From assembly GCF_030757795.1 (NCBI RefSeq), contig NZ_JAUQWH010000070.1, positions 1 through 43,829 of the forward strand: a stretch of 43,829 bases of DNA, read 5' to 3'. The DNA is from Actinoplanes oryzae (GTDB lineage: Bacteria > Actinomycetota > Actinomycetes > Mycobacteriales > Micromonosporaceae). The number at the start of each line of letters is the position of its first letter. Position 1 is the first letter of the stretch. Under the pieces are notes generated by a model that saw only the letters and a list, made by a program, of their open reading frames with translations, was not told where the DNA came from and made no database searches. Shown one piece after another: positions 1-7,903 of this stretch. The translations under genes and the position numbers were made by a program.

Positions 1-1
1 C

Positions 2-193
2 AACATGAACGACGTCTTCGCCGTCAGCGACCGGATCGCCGCCCTCTATCTCGGCCGCACCGCCGCGCAGGTCAAGACCACCGACGTCACCCACTCCCAG
101 GTCGTCGAGCTGATCACGGCAGGCCGCAGCGGCAACCTCGGCCTGCCGCCGGAGAAGCCGGCCGCCACCACGCCCGGAGGGTCCGCCGCATGA
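2..193 (+). CDS. sugar ABC transporter ATP-binding protein, C-terminal fragment (5' end outside window)
   Basis: Only the last 63 or so codons lie in the window. The reading frame is open to the left edge, so this is a window-edge partial, not a broken gene. The tail reads MNDVFAVSDRIAALYLGR and then VVELITAGRSG, typical of the second ATPase domain of ribose/xylose-type importers (RbsA/XylG class), just past the H-loop. The stop overlaps the start of the permease gene in an ATGA, so the two are translationally coupled. By family the protein would power uptake of a monosaccharide. The sugar cannot be told from this fragment. Confidence 0.85.
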   Translation, partial: NMNDVFAVSDRIAALYLGRTAAQVKTTDVTHSQVVELITAGRSGNLGLPPEKPAATTPGGSAA

Positions 194-1446
194 GTACCAC
201 CACGACCGAGACCGCCGGCAACATCCAGGTGGTCAAGCCGACCGTCGCCAGCCACCTGCACGACTACTGGGGACGCGTGCGGGGCGGCGACATCGGCAGC
301 CTGCCGGCCATCCTCGGGCTCGTCGTGCTGTGCCTGGTCTTCGGCATCGCGCGGCCCACGTTCTTCAGCGCCACGAACTTCGCCAACCTGTTCTCGCAGG
401 GCGCCGCGGTCATCTTCATCGCGATGGGCCTGGTCTTCGTGCTGCTGCTCGGCGAGATCGACCTGTCGGCCGGCTTCGCCAGCGGCGTCTGCGGCGCGGT
501 CATGGCGATCCTGCTGACCGATCACGGCTGGTCGTGGCCGGGCGCCATCCTCGTCGCCCTCGCCACCGGCCTGGTGATCGGCTTCGTGCTGGGCTGGCTC
601 TGCGCCAAGCTGGGCATCCCGTCGTTCGTCGTCACCCTGGCCGGCTTCCTCGCCTTCCAGGGCATCCTGCTGGTCCTGCTCAGCGGCGGCAAGAACATCT
701 CGATCCGCGACAAGTTCGTCCTCGCCCTGGCCAACAACAACATGTCGGTCGCGCTGAGCTGGATCGTCGCCGTGGTCGCCGTGGCCGGCTTCGCGGCCGC
801 CCAGTTCGCCAAGATCCGCGGGCGCGTGTCCCGGGGCCTGGTCACCGAGCCGATGGGCATCGTGGCGGCCCGGGTCGCCGGCCTGGCGATCCTGCTCTTC
901 GCGGCCGTCGCGGTGCTGACCAAGGAGCGCAGCATCAACCCGCTGATCATCTCGGTGAAGGGCGTGCCGATCGTCGCCCCGATCATCGGCGTGATCCTGG
1001 TGATCTGGACTTTCGTGCTCGCCCGCACCCGCTACGGCCGGCACCTCTACGCGGTCGGCGGCAACAAGGAGGCCGCCCGCCGCGCCGGCATCCCGGTCGA
1101 CCGGATCCGGATCTCGGTCTTCGTGATCGGCACGTTCATGGCGGCCATCGGCGGCATCATCGCCGCCAGCCGGGCCAACTCGGTCGACCCCAACTCCGGC
1201 GGCAGCAACGTGCTGCTCTACGCCGTCGGCGCGGCCGTCATCGGCGGCACGAGCCTCTTCGGCGGCAAGGGGCGGGTCTTCGACGCGGTCATCGGTGGCG
1301 CGGTCATCGCGGTCATCGACAACGGCATGGGCCTGATGGGCTTCAGCTCCGGCACGAAGTTCATCGTCACCGGCCTGATCCTGCTGCTCGCGGCCAGCGT
1401 CGACGCGCTCTCCCGGCGCCGCTCGGCGTCGACCGGCAACAGATAG
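190..1446 (+). CDS. sugar ABC transporter permease (RbsC/XylH family)
   Basis: This is a 418-residue inner-membrane permease of the branched-chain/ribose superfamily (BPD_transp_2). A soluble N-terminal stretch of about 40 residues precedes roughly ten hydrophobic segments. Visible family signatures are GEIDLSAG near residue 95, LCAKLGIPSFVVTLAGF near 140, YAVGGNKEAARRAGIPVDR near 285 (the cytoplasmic loop that contacts the ATPase) and GAAVIGGTSLFGGKG near 345. The start is fixed by the ATGA overlap with the ATPase gene. The length (over 400 residues) and the long periplasmic-side insert fit XylH-type xylose permeases better than RbsC (about 320), so a pentose substrate is plausible but is inference. 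No binding-protein gene follows; it is probably upstream of the window. A perfect hairpin directly after the stop ends the operon. Confidence 0.9.
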   Translation: MSTTTTETAGNIQVVKPTVASHLHDYWGRVRGGDIGSLPAILGLVVLCLVFGIARPTFFSATNFANLFSQGAAVIFIAMGLVFVLLLGEIDLSAGFASGVCGAVMAILLTDHGWSWPGAILVALATGLVIGFVLGWLCAKLGIPSFVVTLAGFLAFQGILLVLLSGGKNISIRDKFVLALANNNMSVALSWIVAVVAVAGFAAAQFAKIRGRVSRGLVTEPMGIVAARVAGLAILLFAAVAVLTKERSINPLIISVKGVPIVAPIIGVILVIWTFVLARTRYGRHLYAVGGNKEAARRAGIPVDRIRISVFVIGTFMAAIGGIIAASRANSVDPNSGGSNVLLYAVGAAVIGGTSLFGGKGRVFDAVIGGAVIAVIDNGMGLMGFSSGTKFIVTGLILLLAASVDALSRRRSASTGNR

Positions 1447-1460
1447 CCGCTGCTCACGAG

Positions 1461-1489
1461 GGAGCCCGCCTGGTCTTCAGGCGGGCTCC
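1461..1489. terminator. bidirectional terminator hairpin between convergent genes
   Basis: A perfect 12-bp stem (ggagcccgcctg paired with caggcgggctcc) with a 5-nt loop lies 15 nt past the sugar permease stop. Its right arm overlaps the last bases of the convergent ABC exporter gene, whose stop codon is at 1477-1479. There is no T-run, as is usual for actinobacterial terminators. Confidence 0.75.
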
Positions 1490-3234
1490 GCCTGTATCTG
1501 CGGTGTCCCGTGCCACGAGTCCCACAGCGCGGCATAAGACCCGCCCGCGGCCACCAGCTCGTCGTGCGAGCCGAGCTCGGTGATCCGCCCGCCCTCGACC
1601 ACCGCGACCCGGTCGGCGTCGTGCGCGGAGAAGAGGCGGTGGGCGATCGCGACCACCGTACGGCCCCGGAGCACCGCCGCGAGCGACTGCTCGAGGTCGC
1701 GCGCCGCCCGCGGGTCGAGCAGCGCCGTCGCCTCGTCCAGCACCAGCGTGTGCGGGTCGGCCAGCACGAGCCGGGCCAGCGCCACCTGCTGCGCCTGGGC
1801 CGCGGACAACGGCACACCGCCGGCGCCCACGACCGTGTCGATCCCGGCCGGCAGGGCGTCCGCCCACTTGAGCGCGTGCACGGCGGCGAGCGCCTCCCGG
1901 ACATCGGCGGCCGAGGAGCCCGGGCGGACCATGGCGATGTTGTCCCGCAGCGTGCCCATGAAGACGTGATGTTCCTGGCTGACGAGCGCGACCTCCGTAC
2001 GCAAGCGGTCGAGCGGAAGGTCCGCGAGCGGCACCCCGCCGACGGTGAGCGACCCGGCACCGGGCGCGTGGACCCCGGCGAGCAGCCGGCCCAGCGTCGA
2101 CTTGCCCGCACCCGACGGGCCGACGATCGCCAGCCGTTCCCCCGGCGCGATGGTCAGGGAGATGCCGTGCAGCACCTCACGCCCCTCCACGTACGAGAAC
2201 CGCACGTCCTTGGCGACGATCTCGGTCCCCCGCGGCACCTCCTCGGTGGCCGGCGGGGTCTCGAAGGAGACGCCGAGCAGCCGGGCCAGTGACGCCGCTC
2301 CCACCTGCAGCTCGTCGAGCCAGCCGAGGAACCGGTCGAGCGGGTCGATGAGCAGCTGCGTGTAGAGCACCGCGGACGTCACCTGGCCCAGGTCCACCCA
2401 GCCCTGGTAGTAGAACCAGCCGCCGATGAGCAGGGTGCCCACGACCGGCAGGATGTAGCCGAACTCGACCGTGGGACTCCACACCGTGCGCAGCCACAGG
2501 GTGTAGCGCTCGGCCCGCCAGGAGCGGCTCAGGTCGTCGTCCGTACGGCGGCGGCGCTGCTCCTGACGGCGCAGCGCGTCGACCGTTCGGGCCCCCTCCA
2601 CGGTCTCCGCGAGACCGTCGGTGACCTGCGAGTAGGCGGCGTTCTGCCGCAGGTAGCCGGCTGCGGCCCGGCGCAGGTACCAGCGCGCCGAGAAGACGAT
2701 CAACGGTACGGCGATCAGCAGCGGGAGGGCCAGCAGCGGGCTCACCAGGATCAGCGCCACCACGGCCAGCGCGACGGTGAGCAGAGAGATGAGGGTCTCG
2801 GGCACCGCGAACCGGACGCACCGCGACAGCGCGTCCACGTCCCGGGAGGTCCGGGTCAGCAGGTCACCCGAGCCGGCTCGTTCCACCGTGGACAGCGGGA
2901 TGCGCAGCACCCGGTCCACGAACTCCTCCCGCAGCTCGGCGAGGATGCGCTCGCCGAGCTGGGCGGACCGGATGTAGGCGAACCGCACGAGCACCGCCTG
3001 CGCCACGATGAACGCGGCGATGAGCAGTGCGATGCGGTCCACGGCCCCGAATCCGGAGCCGTGCTCGATCGACTGGACCAGGTCGCCGAGCAGCCGTGGC
3101 CCGGCCAGCCCGGCGATCGCCGCCGCCGCGTGCAACCCCACGGCGACGGCGAGCTGCCGGGGATGGCGGCGGAACAGATCGCGGGCGTACCTGCGTACCT
3201 GGTGGCTGTCCGCCACCGGGAGCGCGTTGCTCAC
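1477..3234 (-). CDS. ABC exporter, fused permease/ATPase, half with intact Walker motifs
   Basis: This 585-residue half-transporter has an N-terminal membrane domain (about residues 25-310, six hydrophobic segments) followed by an ATPase domain. The Walker A motif GPSGAGKST (372-380), Walker B plus catalytic Glu LVLDE (497-501) and H-loop His (about 532) are intact. The signature, normally LSGGQ, is altered to LSAAQ (476-480). The start overlaps the stop of the upstream partner by 4 nt, so the two proteins are probably made in equal amounts and form a heterodimer, as in BmrCD or TM287/288. Its altered signature faces the partner's ruined Walker site, while its good Walker site faces the partner's good signature. 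The substrate is unknown; drugs, lipids or peptides are all possible for this class. Confidence 0.9.
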   Translation of the reverse strand: MSNALPVADSHQVRRYARDLFRRHPRQLAVAVGLHAAAAIAGLAGPRLLGDLVQSIEHGSGFGAVDRIALLIAAFIVAQAVLVRFAYIRSAQLGERILAELREEFVDRVLRIPLSTVERAGSGDLLTRTSRDVDALSRCVRFAVPETLISLLTVALAVVALILVSPLLALPLLIAVPLIVFSARWYLRRAAAGYLRQNAAYSQVTDGLAETVEGARTVDALRRQEQRRRRTDDDLSRSWRAERYTLWLRTVWSPTVEFGYILPVVGTLLIGGWFYYQGWVDLGQVTSAVLYTQLLIDPLDRFLGWLDELQVGAASLARLLGVSFETPPATEEVPRGTEIVAKDVRFSYVEGREVLHGISLTIAPGERLAIVGPSGAGKSTLGRLLAGVHAPGAGSLTVGGVPLADLPLDRLRTEVALVSQEHHVFMGTLRDNIAMVRPGSSAADVREALAAVHALKWADALPAGIDTVVGAGGVPLSAAQAQQVALARLVLADPHTLVLDEATALLDPRAARDLEQSLAAVLRGRTVVAIAHRLFSAHDADRVAVVEGGRITELGSHDELVAAGGSYAALWDSWHGTPQIQAEPA

Positions 3235-4922
3235 TCGCGCAGCACCGTCCTCGCGTAGGCGAGGCTGCTGTCCAGCAGCTCGCGATGGGTTCCCTCGGCG
3301 ACCGCCACCCCGTCCTCGACGTAGACGACGTGATCCGCCCGGTCCAGCACCAGCGGGCTGGTGGAGCAGACGACGGTGGTCCGGCCGCGCCGGGCCGGCC
3401 CGAGCCGGTCCGCGATCCGCGCCTCGGTGTGCGCGTCGACCGCGCTGGTCGGCTCGACCAGCACCAGGATCTCCGGATCGGCGACCAGCGCCCGGGCCAG
3501 CCGCAGCCGCTGCTGCTGACCGCCGGAGAAGCTGCGACCCCGCTCGGCGACCTCGCTGTCCAGGCCGCCGGGCAGCTCCGCGACGACGTCGTCGGCCGAG
3601 GCCGCCGCCAGCGCCGCCGGGGCCCGGCCGGTGCCCTGCGGGTCGAGGTCCTCCCGCAGCGGCCCCGAGAACAGCCGGGAATCGTTGTCAGCCACCACGA
3701 TCCGCTCCCGCAGGGCGGCCAGCTCCAGCTCTTTCAGAGGTACGCCGGACAGCAGCGTCCCGTCGCCCGCCCGGCTGTAGCGGCCGAGCCGGTCCGCGAT
3801 GGCCACCGCGTCGGCGGGCAGCGCCGCGGCGACCGCGGTGACCCGTCCCGCGCGCACCACGAGGCCGGAGACAGGGTCCACGAGATCGCCGGTGCGCGGC
3901 ACGGGAGCAGGCCGGGGCGGATCCCGCAGGTCCGACTCCACGCGCAGCATCTCCACGACGCGCCGGCCGGACACGTGCCCGCGGGTCAGCTTGTCGATCG
4001 TCTCGGTGAGCTGGCGCAGCGGCGACACCAAGAACGCCGCGTACCCGTAGAAGCTGACCAGCTGCCCCACGGTGATCCGCCCTTCGAGGGCGAAACGCGC
4101 TCCGAGCCACGTCACCAGCACCAGGAAGATCCCCGGGACGAGCACCTGGGCGCCGTCCAGCAGCGCCTCCACCCGCGCCACCCGCAGCCCGGCCTGCCGC
4201 AGCGACTGCGACCCGGTCCGGTAGCGCTCGGCCATGACCGGCTCGCCGCCCACCCCGCGCAGCACCCGCAGCCCGCCGACCAGATCGGTGGCCCGGCCGG
4301 TCAGGTGCCCCTGCTGCTCGCGGTACTCCTGCTGACGACGGTGCAGGGGACGGATCAGCAGGCTCACCACCGCGGTCAGCAGCGGGATGCCGAAGATCAC
4401 GACCAGGCCGAGCGGGACCGACGTGAACAGCAGCAGGACGGTGACGGTCAGGACGGCGATCACCGAGCCGGTGCCCCGGGCGGTGATGTCGATGGCGTTG
4501 CCGATGTGGCTGATGTCGGCCGTACCGATGGCGACGACCTCACCCGCGCCGATCCGGCGCGGCAGGGCCACGCCCAGCTCGCCCGACTTGCGCACCGAGG
4601 CCTGGATCGTCCGGAAGGCCGCGGACAGCCAGTTGTAGACGGCCCGCCGGTGCCGCAGCACGCCGGCCAGCGCCTGCACCGCGCCGATGCCCAGCAGCAC
4701 CAGGCTCCACAGCAGCAGATCGCCGCCGTCGTGATGGGTCAGCCCGGCGTCGATGGCCCTGCCCACGACGGCCGGCACCACGGCCTGGCACACCATCCAC
4801 AACACGGCGAAGAGAACGGCGGCACTGACGGAGGCCCAGGTGCGGCGGGCCAGCCACGTCAGGTAGCGGGTGGCTGACCGGTGGTCGGGGCTTCCGGAGT
4901 CGGCAGGAGGCAGATCACGCAT
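3231..4922 (-). CDS. ABC exporter, fused permease/ATPase, half with degenerate nucleotide site
   Basis: This 563-residue protein is the first gene of the exporter operon. The membrane domain spans about residues 25-310. In the ATPase domain the Walker A loop is gone: where GxxGxGKS/T is expected the sequence reads AGRVTAVAAALPADAVAIAD (358-377), with no P-loop Lys. Walker B is LVLVEP (486-491; the usual Asp is Val) and the H-loop His is absent (VVCSTSP, 517-523). The signature, in contrast, is good: FSGGQ (465-469). The domain fold is otherwise readable up to the D-loop (SAVD), so this looks like an evolved non-hydrolytic half rather than a pseudogene. Two palindromes lie just upstream of the start. 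The ATG at 4922 has a close GAAGGG. Confidence 0.88.
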   Translation of the reverse strand: MRDLPPADSGSPDHRSATRYLTWLARRTWASVSAAVLFAVLWMVCQAVVPAVVGRAIDAGLTHHDGGDLLLWSLVLLGIGAVQALAGVLRHRRAVYNWLSAAFRTIQASVRKSGELGVALPRRIGAGEVVAIGTADISHIGNAIDITARGTGSVIAVLTVTVLLLFTSVPLGLVVIFGIPLLTAVVSLLIRPLHRRQQEYREQQGHLTGRATDLVGGLRVLRGVGGEPVMAERYRTGSQSLRQAGLRVARVEALLDGAQVLVPGIFLVLVTWLGARFALEGRITVGQLVSFYGYAAFLVSPLRQLTETIDKLTRGHVSGRRVVEMLRVESDLRDPPRPAPVPRTGDLVDPVSGLVVRAGRVTAVAAALPADAVAIADRLGRYSRAGDGTLLSGVPLKELELAALRERIVVADNDSRLFSGPLREDLDPQGTGRAPAALAAASADDVVAELPGGLDSEVAERGRSFSGGQQQRLRLARALVADPEILVLVEPTSAVDAHTEARIADRLGPARRGRTTVVCSTSPLVLDRADHVVYVEDGVAVAEGTHRELLDSSLAYARTVLRE

Positions 4923-4934
4923 CGCCCTTCGACG

Positions 4935-4956
4935 TTACGTAATCTCGTGATCACGA
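4935..4956. promoter_or_regulatory. paired palindromes, candidate operator of the ABC exporter operon
   Basis: Two perfect palindromes lie in the 44-nt gap in front of the exporter operon: ttacgtaa (4935-4942) and tcgtgatcacga (4945-4956). This AT-rich spot stands out from the surrounding DNA. The spacing suits a dimeric repressor site over a promoter. No regulator gene is adjacent, so the protein that would bind is unknown. Confidence 0.4.
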
Positions 4957-4966
4957 TCTAGCTGCC

Positions 4967-5221
4967 TTATCTATCGACCGGCGTGAAATCCCACACGTGC
5001 GGAGATCTTGCCACCAGCTCCGCGGGCGGCGCGGGTAACTCTTCCGGGGTATTGCGCCACCGGGTGATGACCACAATGCGCAGGTCGGTCGAGGAGTAGA
5101 CCTCGCTCGACACGTGCGAGGGCAGCACCTCCAGCGACGGCAGCGCCTCGTCGCAGACCCAGCTCAGCAGCTCGTCGAAGCCACTTCGCGAGGCGCGGAC
5201 CTCCCACATGCGTGCGATCAT
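4967..5221 (-). CDS. small protein, possibly antibiotic-biosynthesis-monooxygenase (ABM)-like fold
   Basis: This 84-residue protein begins MIARMWEVRASRSGFDELL and continues with alternating strand-like and helix-like stretches (RIVVITRW near residue 48). The pattern resembles single-domain ABM/dimeric alpha-beta barrel proteins, but the match is weak and no catalytic residue can be named. The ATG at 5221 has AGGA seven nt upstream and lies 9 nt after the tsaD stop, so it is probably the last gene of the tsaB-rimI-tsaD operon. I do not assign a function. Confidence 0.6.
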   Translation of the reverse strand: MIARMWEVRASRSGFDELLSWVCDEALPSLEVLPSHVSSEVYSSTDLRIVVITRWRNTPEELPAPPAELVARSPHVWDFTPVDR

Positions 5222-5230
5222 GCGTGCTTC

Positions 5231-6286
5231 CTACCCCGCGGCCACGACATCGGTCAATGACATTGCCGAATCGGCGGGCAGCTCCAACCGGCTCGGCGCC
5301 ACGCCCGCCGCCACGAGATGCGAGCCGAGCGCCGCGACCATGGCGCCGTTGTCGGTGCAGAGCTGGGGGCGCGGCACCCGGACGCGGATGCCGAGCTTGG
5401 CCGCCCGCTCCTCGGCCAGCAGCCGCAGCCGCGAGTTCGCCGCGACCCCGCCCCCGATCACCAGCGTCTCCACGCCGTGCTCCCGGCACGCGTCGAGGGC
5501 CTTCGCGGTGAGCACGTCACAGACCGCGTCCTGGAAGCTCGCCGCCACGTCGGCCACCGGCACCGGCTCCCCGGCCCGCTCCCGCGCCTCGACCCAGCGC
5601 GCGACGGCGGTCTTGAGCCCCGAGAACGAGAAGTCGAAGCGGTGCCGCTCCTGGTCCCGCGGACCGGTGAGCCCGCGCGGGAACGTGATCGCCGCCGGAT
5701 TGCCCTGCCGGGCCGTACGGTCGATCACCGGGCCGCCCGGGAAACCCATGCCGAGCAGGCGCGCCACCTTGTCGAAGGCCTCGCCGGCGGCGTCGTCGAT
5801 CGTGGCGCCGAGCGGTGTCACGCCGGCGGTCAGGTCGTCCACGAGCAGCAGGGAGGAGTGGCCGCCGGAGACGAGCATCGCGACCGCGGGCTCGGGCAGC
5901 GGGCCGTGCTCCAAAGTGTCGACGGCCACGTGGGCCGCGAGATGGTTGACGCCGTAGATGGGCTTGTCGGCCGCGAGGGCGTACCCCTTGGCGGCGGCGA
6001 CCCCGACGAGCAGCGCCCCCGCCAGACCGGGCCCGGACGTCACGGCGATCGCGTCGATGTCGCCGAGGGTGACGCCGGCCTCGTCGAGCGCCCGCTGCAT
6101 GGTCGGCACCATGGCCTCCAGGTGGGCCCGGCTGGCCACCTCGGGCACCACCCCGCCGAACCGGGCGTGCTGCTCGACACTGGACGCCAGCGCGTCGGCG
6201 AGCAGGGTGTGCCCGCGGACGATCCCGACGCCGGTCTCGTCGCAGGAGGTCTCGATCCCGAGGACGAGGGGTTCTTCAGGCATCAC
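5231..6286 (-). CDS. tsaD: tRNA N6-adenosine threonylcarbamoyltransferase TsaD
   Basis: TsaD transfers the threonylcarbamoyl group onto A37 of ANN-decoding tRNAs and works in the cytoplasm with TsaB and TsaE. The 351-residue protein shows the family start GIETSCDETGVGIV (10-23), the metal-binding HLAAH (His115 and His119), and the ASKHA-fold motifs SGGHSSLLLV and GGGVAANSRLR. The length is normal for bacteria (about 340). Two Met codons open the frame; either could be the start. Its beginning overlaps the end of rimI by 11 nt. The gene is the third member of the tsaB-rimI-tsaD operon. Confidence 0.97.
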   Translation of the reverse strand: MMPEEPLVLGIETSCDETGVGIVRGHTLLADALASSVEQHARFGGVVPEVASRAHLEAMVPTMQRALDEAGVTLGDIDAIAVTSGPGLAGALLVGVAAAKGYALAADKPIYGVNHLAAHVAVDTLEHGPLPEPAVAMLVSGGHSSLLLVDDLTAGVTPLGATIDDAAGEAFDKVARLLGMGFPGGPVIDRTARQGNPAAITFPRGLTGPRDQERHRFDFSFSGLKTAVARWVEARERAGEPVPVADVAASFQDAVCDVLTAKALDACREHGVETLVIGGGVAANSRLRLLAEERAAKLGIRVRVPRPQLCTDNGAMVAALGSHLVAAGVAPSRLELPADSAMSLTDVVAAG

Positions 6287-6707
6287 GCATCATCACCAGG
6301 GCGTCGGTGTTGCTGGGCTGGTAGTAGCCGCGCCGGATCCCGACGGGCTCGAAGTCGTACGTGGCGTAGAGGTGCTGGGCCGGCGCGTTGTCCACCGCGA
6401 CCTCGAGCAGCACCTTCCGCCGGCCCGCCCGCCCGATGAGATCCTCGAGCAGCAGGCGGCCGATGCCCCGCTTCTGCGCCTCCCGGCGCACCGCGATGTT
6501 CTGCACCCAGCTCTCCTGCTCGTCCACCACGCTGAGACCGGCATAACCGACCAGCGTGCCGCCGTCCGTCGCCACGACGTAGTAGTTGCGCTGCGCGAGC
6601 TCGTTCCAGAACATCGCCGCCGACCACTTCTCCGCGCCGAACAGGTCCTCCTCGATCGGCAGCACCTCGGCGATGTGCCACCACCGGAACCGCTCGACGG
6701 CCGTCAC
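6276..6707 (-). CDS. rimI: ribosomal protein S18-alanine N-acetyltransferase RimI (GNAT)
   Basis: This 143-residue GNAT acetyltransferase has the acetyl-CoA pyrophosphate loop RREAQKRGIGRLLLEDL (about residues 74-90), preceded by the beta-bulge strand SWVQNIAVR, and ends with the YDFEPVGIRRGYY segment common to RimI. RimI acetylates the N-terminus of ribosomal protein S18; in actinobacteria substrate range may be wider. The start is a GTG at 6707, overlapping the tsaB stop in a GTGA, which indicates coupling. The tsaB-rimI-tsaD order is widely conserved and supports the name. Confidence 0.93.
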   Translation of the reverse strand: MTAVERFRWWHIAEVLPIEEDLFGAEKWSAAMFWNELAQRNYYVVATDGGTLVGYAGLSVVDEQESWVQNIAVRREAQKRGIGRLLLEDLIGRAGRRKVLLEVAVDNAPAQHLYATYDFEPVGIRRGYYQPSNTDALVMMRDA

Positions 6708-7363
6708 TGCAGGACGCTCTTGCGCTCGGCGGCGGCCACCGCGTCCGGGCGGCGCAGGTAGAGCGGGGTGAGCACCTCGCCCTGCCCGCCCCGGATCTTG
6801 TCCAGGGCCAGCGCGATCAACGCCTCGCCGGAGGGATGCAGCACGCGGTCGTCGATCGGCATCCCGAGCAGGTCGCTGTACTTGACCGCGCCCTCCCCGA
6901 CGGCCCGGTCCGCGGTGACGTCGAGTTCGGCCGGCTTGGCGACATCGGGGCCGGCGACCCGCACCCCGTCCGCGTAGACCGCGTAGTAGACCTCACGCCG
7001 GCGGGCGTCGGTCGCCACGAGCACCCGGCCGGGGCCGGCGGCCCGCCCGAGCGCATCGAGCGAACAAATGCCGTAAGTCGGAATTTTCAGTGCTTGTCCC
7101 ATGGCGGCCGCGGTGGCGAGCCCGACCCGCAGCCCGGTGAACGGCCCGGGTCCGAGCCCGGCGACGATCGCCCCCAGGTCGCCGGGCTTCTTCCCGGCGT
7201 CCTCGAGCACGCGCCTCACCTGGGGGGCGAGCAGCTCCCCGTGCGCCCGGGGATCGACGGTCCGCCGCTCCCCGAGGCCCCGCAGCAGCCCACTGTCACC
7301 CACCTCAGCCAGCGCCGCCGTGACGGCGGGGGTGGCGGTGTCAAGAGCAAGAACGAGCACCAC
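6704..7363 (-). CDS. tsaB: tRNA threonylcarbamoyladenosine biosynthesis protein TsaB
   Basis: TsaB is the non-catalytic partner that binds TsaD in the t6A complex. The protein starts VLVLALDTATPAVTAALAEV and carries GLGPGPFTGLRVGLATA, the family hallmark. The frame stays open to a GTG at 7384, but the natural N-terminus lies at the GTG at 7363 (or 7360 or 7366): the GGGGGAAAG just upstream (about 7374-7382) would be the ribosome site and is coding in the longer version. The length of about 219 residues is normal. It is first in the tsaB-rimI-tsaD operon. tsaE, usually adjacent, is separated from it by ung and a repeat-filled spacer. Confidence 0.93.
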   Translation of the reverse strand: MVLVLALDTATPAVTAALAEVGDSGLLRGLGERRTVDPRAHGELLAPQVRRVLEDAGKKPGDLGAIVAGLGPGPFTGLRVGLATAAAMGQALKIPTYGICSLDALGRAAGPGRVLVATDARRREVYYAVYADGVRVAGPDVAKPAELDVTADRAVGEGAVKYSDLLGMPIDDRVLHPSGEALIALALDKIRGGQGEVLTPLYLRRPDAVAAAERKSVLQ

Positions 7364-7384
7364 CAAACAGTAGCTTTCCCCCAC

Positions 7385-7881
7385 GGGCGCGCCGCACCCC
7401 CGGGTATTCCACCGCCCCGGCTCGCCGGCAGCCTTGCGTCATCGGCCTCCGCCCCGTGGCCGGCTCGACCCGGATCAGGCAGCGGGAGTCGCGGCGCGTG
7501 CGGCCATCGGTCCCACCACCGCCCCCACCCGCCGGCGCCGCGCGGGCTCGTGGCACGCGTCTCCACCAGCGCAAGGCAAGCCACTTCATCGGCGCCGAGC
7601 AGCCGCCTCGTCGGCGCGGGGCACGCGTCTCCGCCAGCCCGTAGCGCCTCTTACCCGGCGCGGGAGACACGAAAGGGCCTGAGTAAGCGCGGGACGTGGT
7701 TCGATCACCTCGTCCCGCGCGTCTTGACGGGCTCGCGTCGCGTGTCTTCGCCGGTCCTGCGCGGGCATCGCCGAGGTCGGCTAGCAGGGCGCGGGAGGAA
7801 GCTCAGGCGTGCCAGGTCCCACTCGCAGGGCGCGGGAGCAAGCTCAGGCGCGGGTCCCACTCGTAGGACGCGGGAGGAGGC
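7385..7881. other. non-coding spacer with degenerate direct repeats between ung and tsaB
   Basis: About 500 nt without a convincing gene. ORFs here are short, proline/arginine-rich and lack ribosome sites. The element ggcacgcgtctcc-N-ccagc occurs twice (near 7552 and 7619). The right end merges into the three tandem copies derived from the ung 3' end. The tsaB promoter should lie at the left end, but I cannot point to clear -35/-10 boxes. Confidence 0.5.
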
Positions 7882-7903
7882 TCAGGCGCGTGGGTCCCAG
7901 TCG
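7785..7903. repeat. three tandem 38-41-bp units duplicating the 3' end of ung
   Basis: Units lie at 7785-7825, 7826-7863 and 7864-7903. Each contains gcgggag-c/g-aagctcaggcg followed by a gtccca core. The third unit includes the real ung stop codon (7882-7884) and its last codons (WDPRA). The other two are diverged copies of the same stretch lying downstream in the gene's direction. Differences are a few substitutions and 2-3-nt indels. Confidence 0.8.

Noticed and set aside
330..1583. Second plus-strand frame overlapping the sugar permease
   Set aside because: Arg/Pro/Gly-rich shadow of the permease in another frame, typical of high-GC DNA.
7785..7903. CRISPR-like array (and the other tandem arrays)
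   Set aside because: Units are directly adjacent with no unique spacers, there are too few copies, and no cas genes are present.
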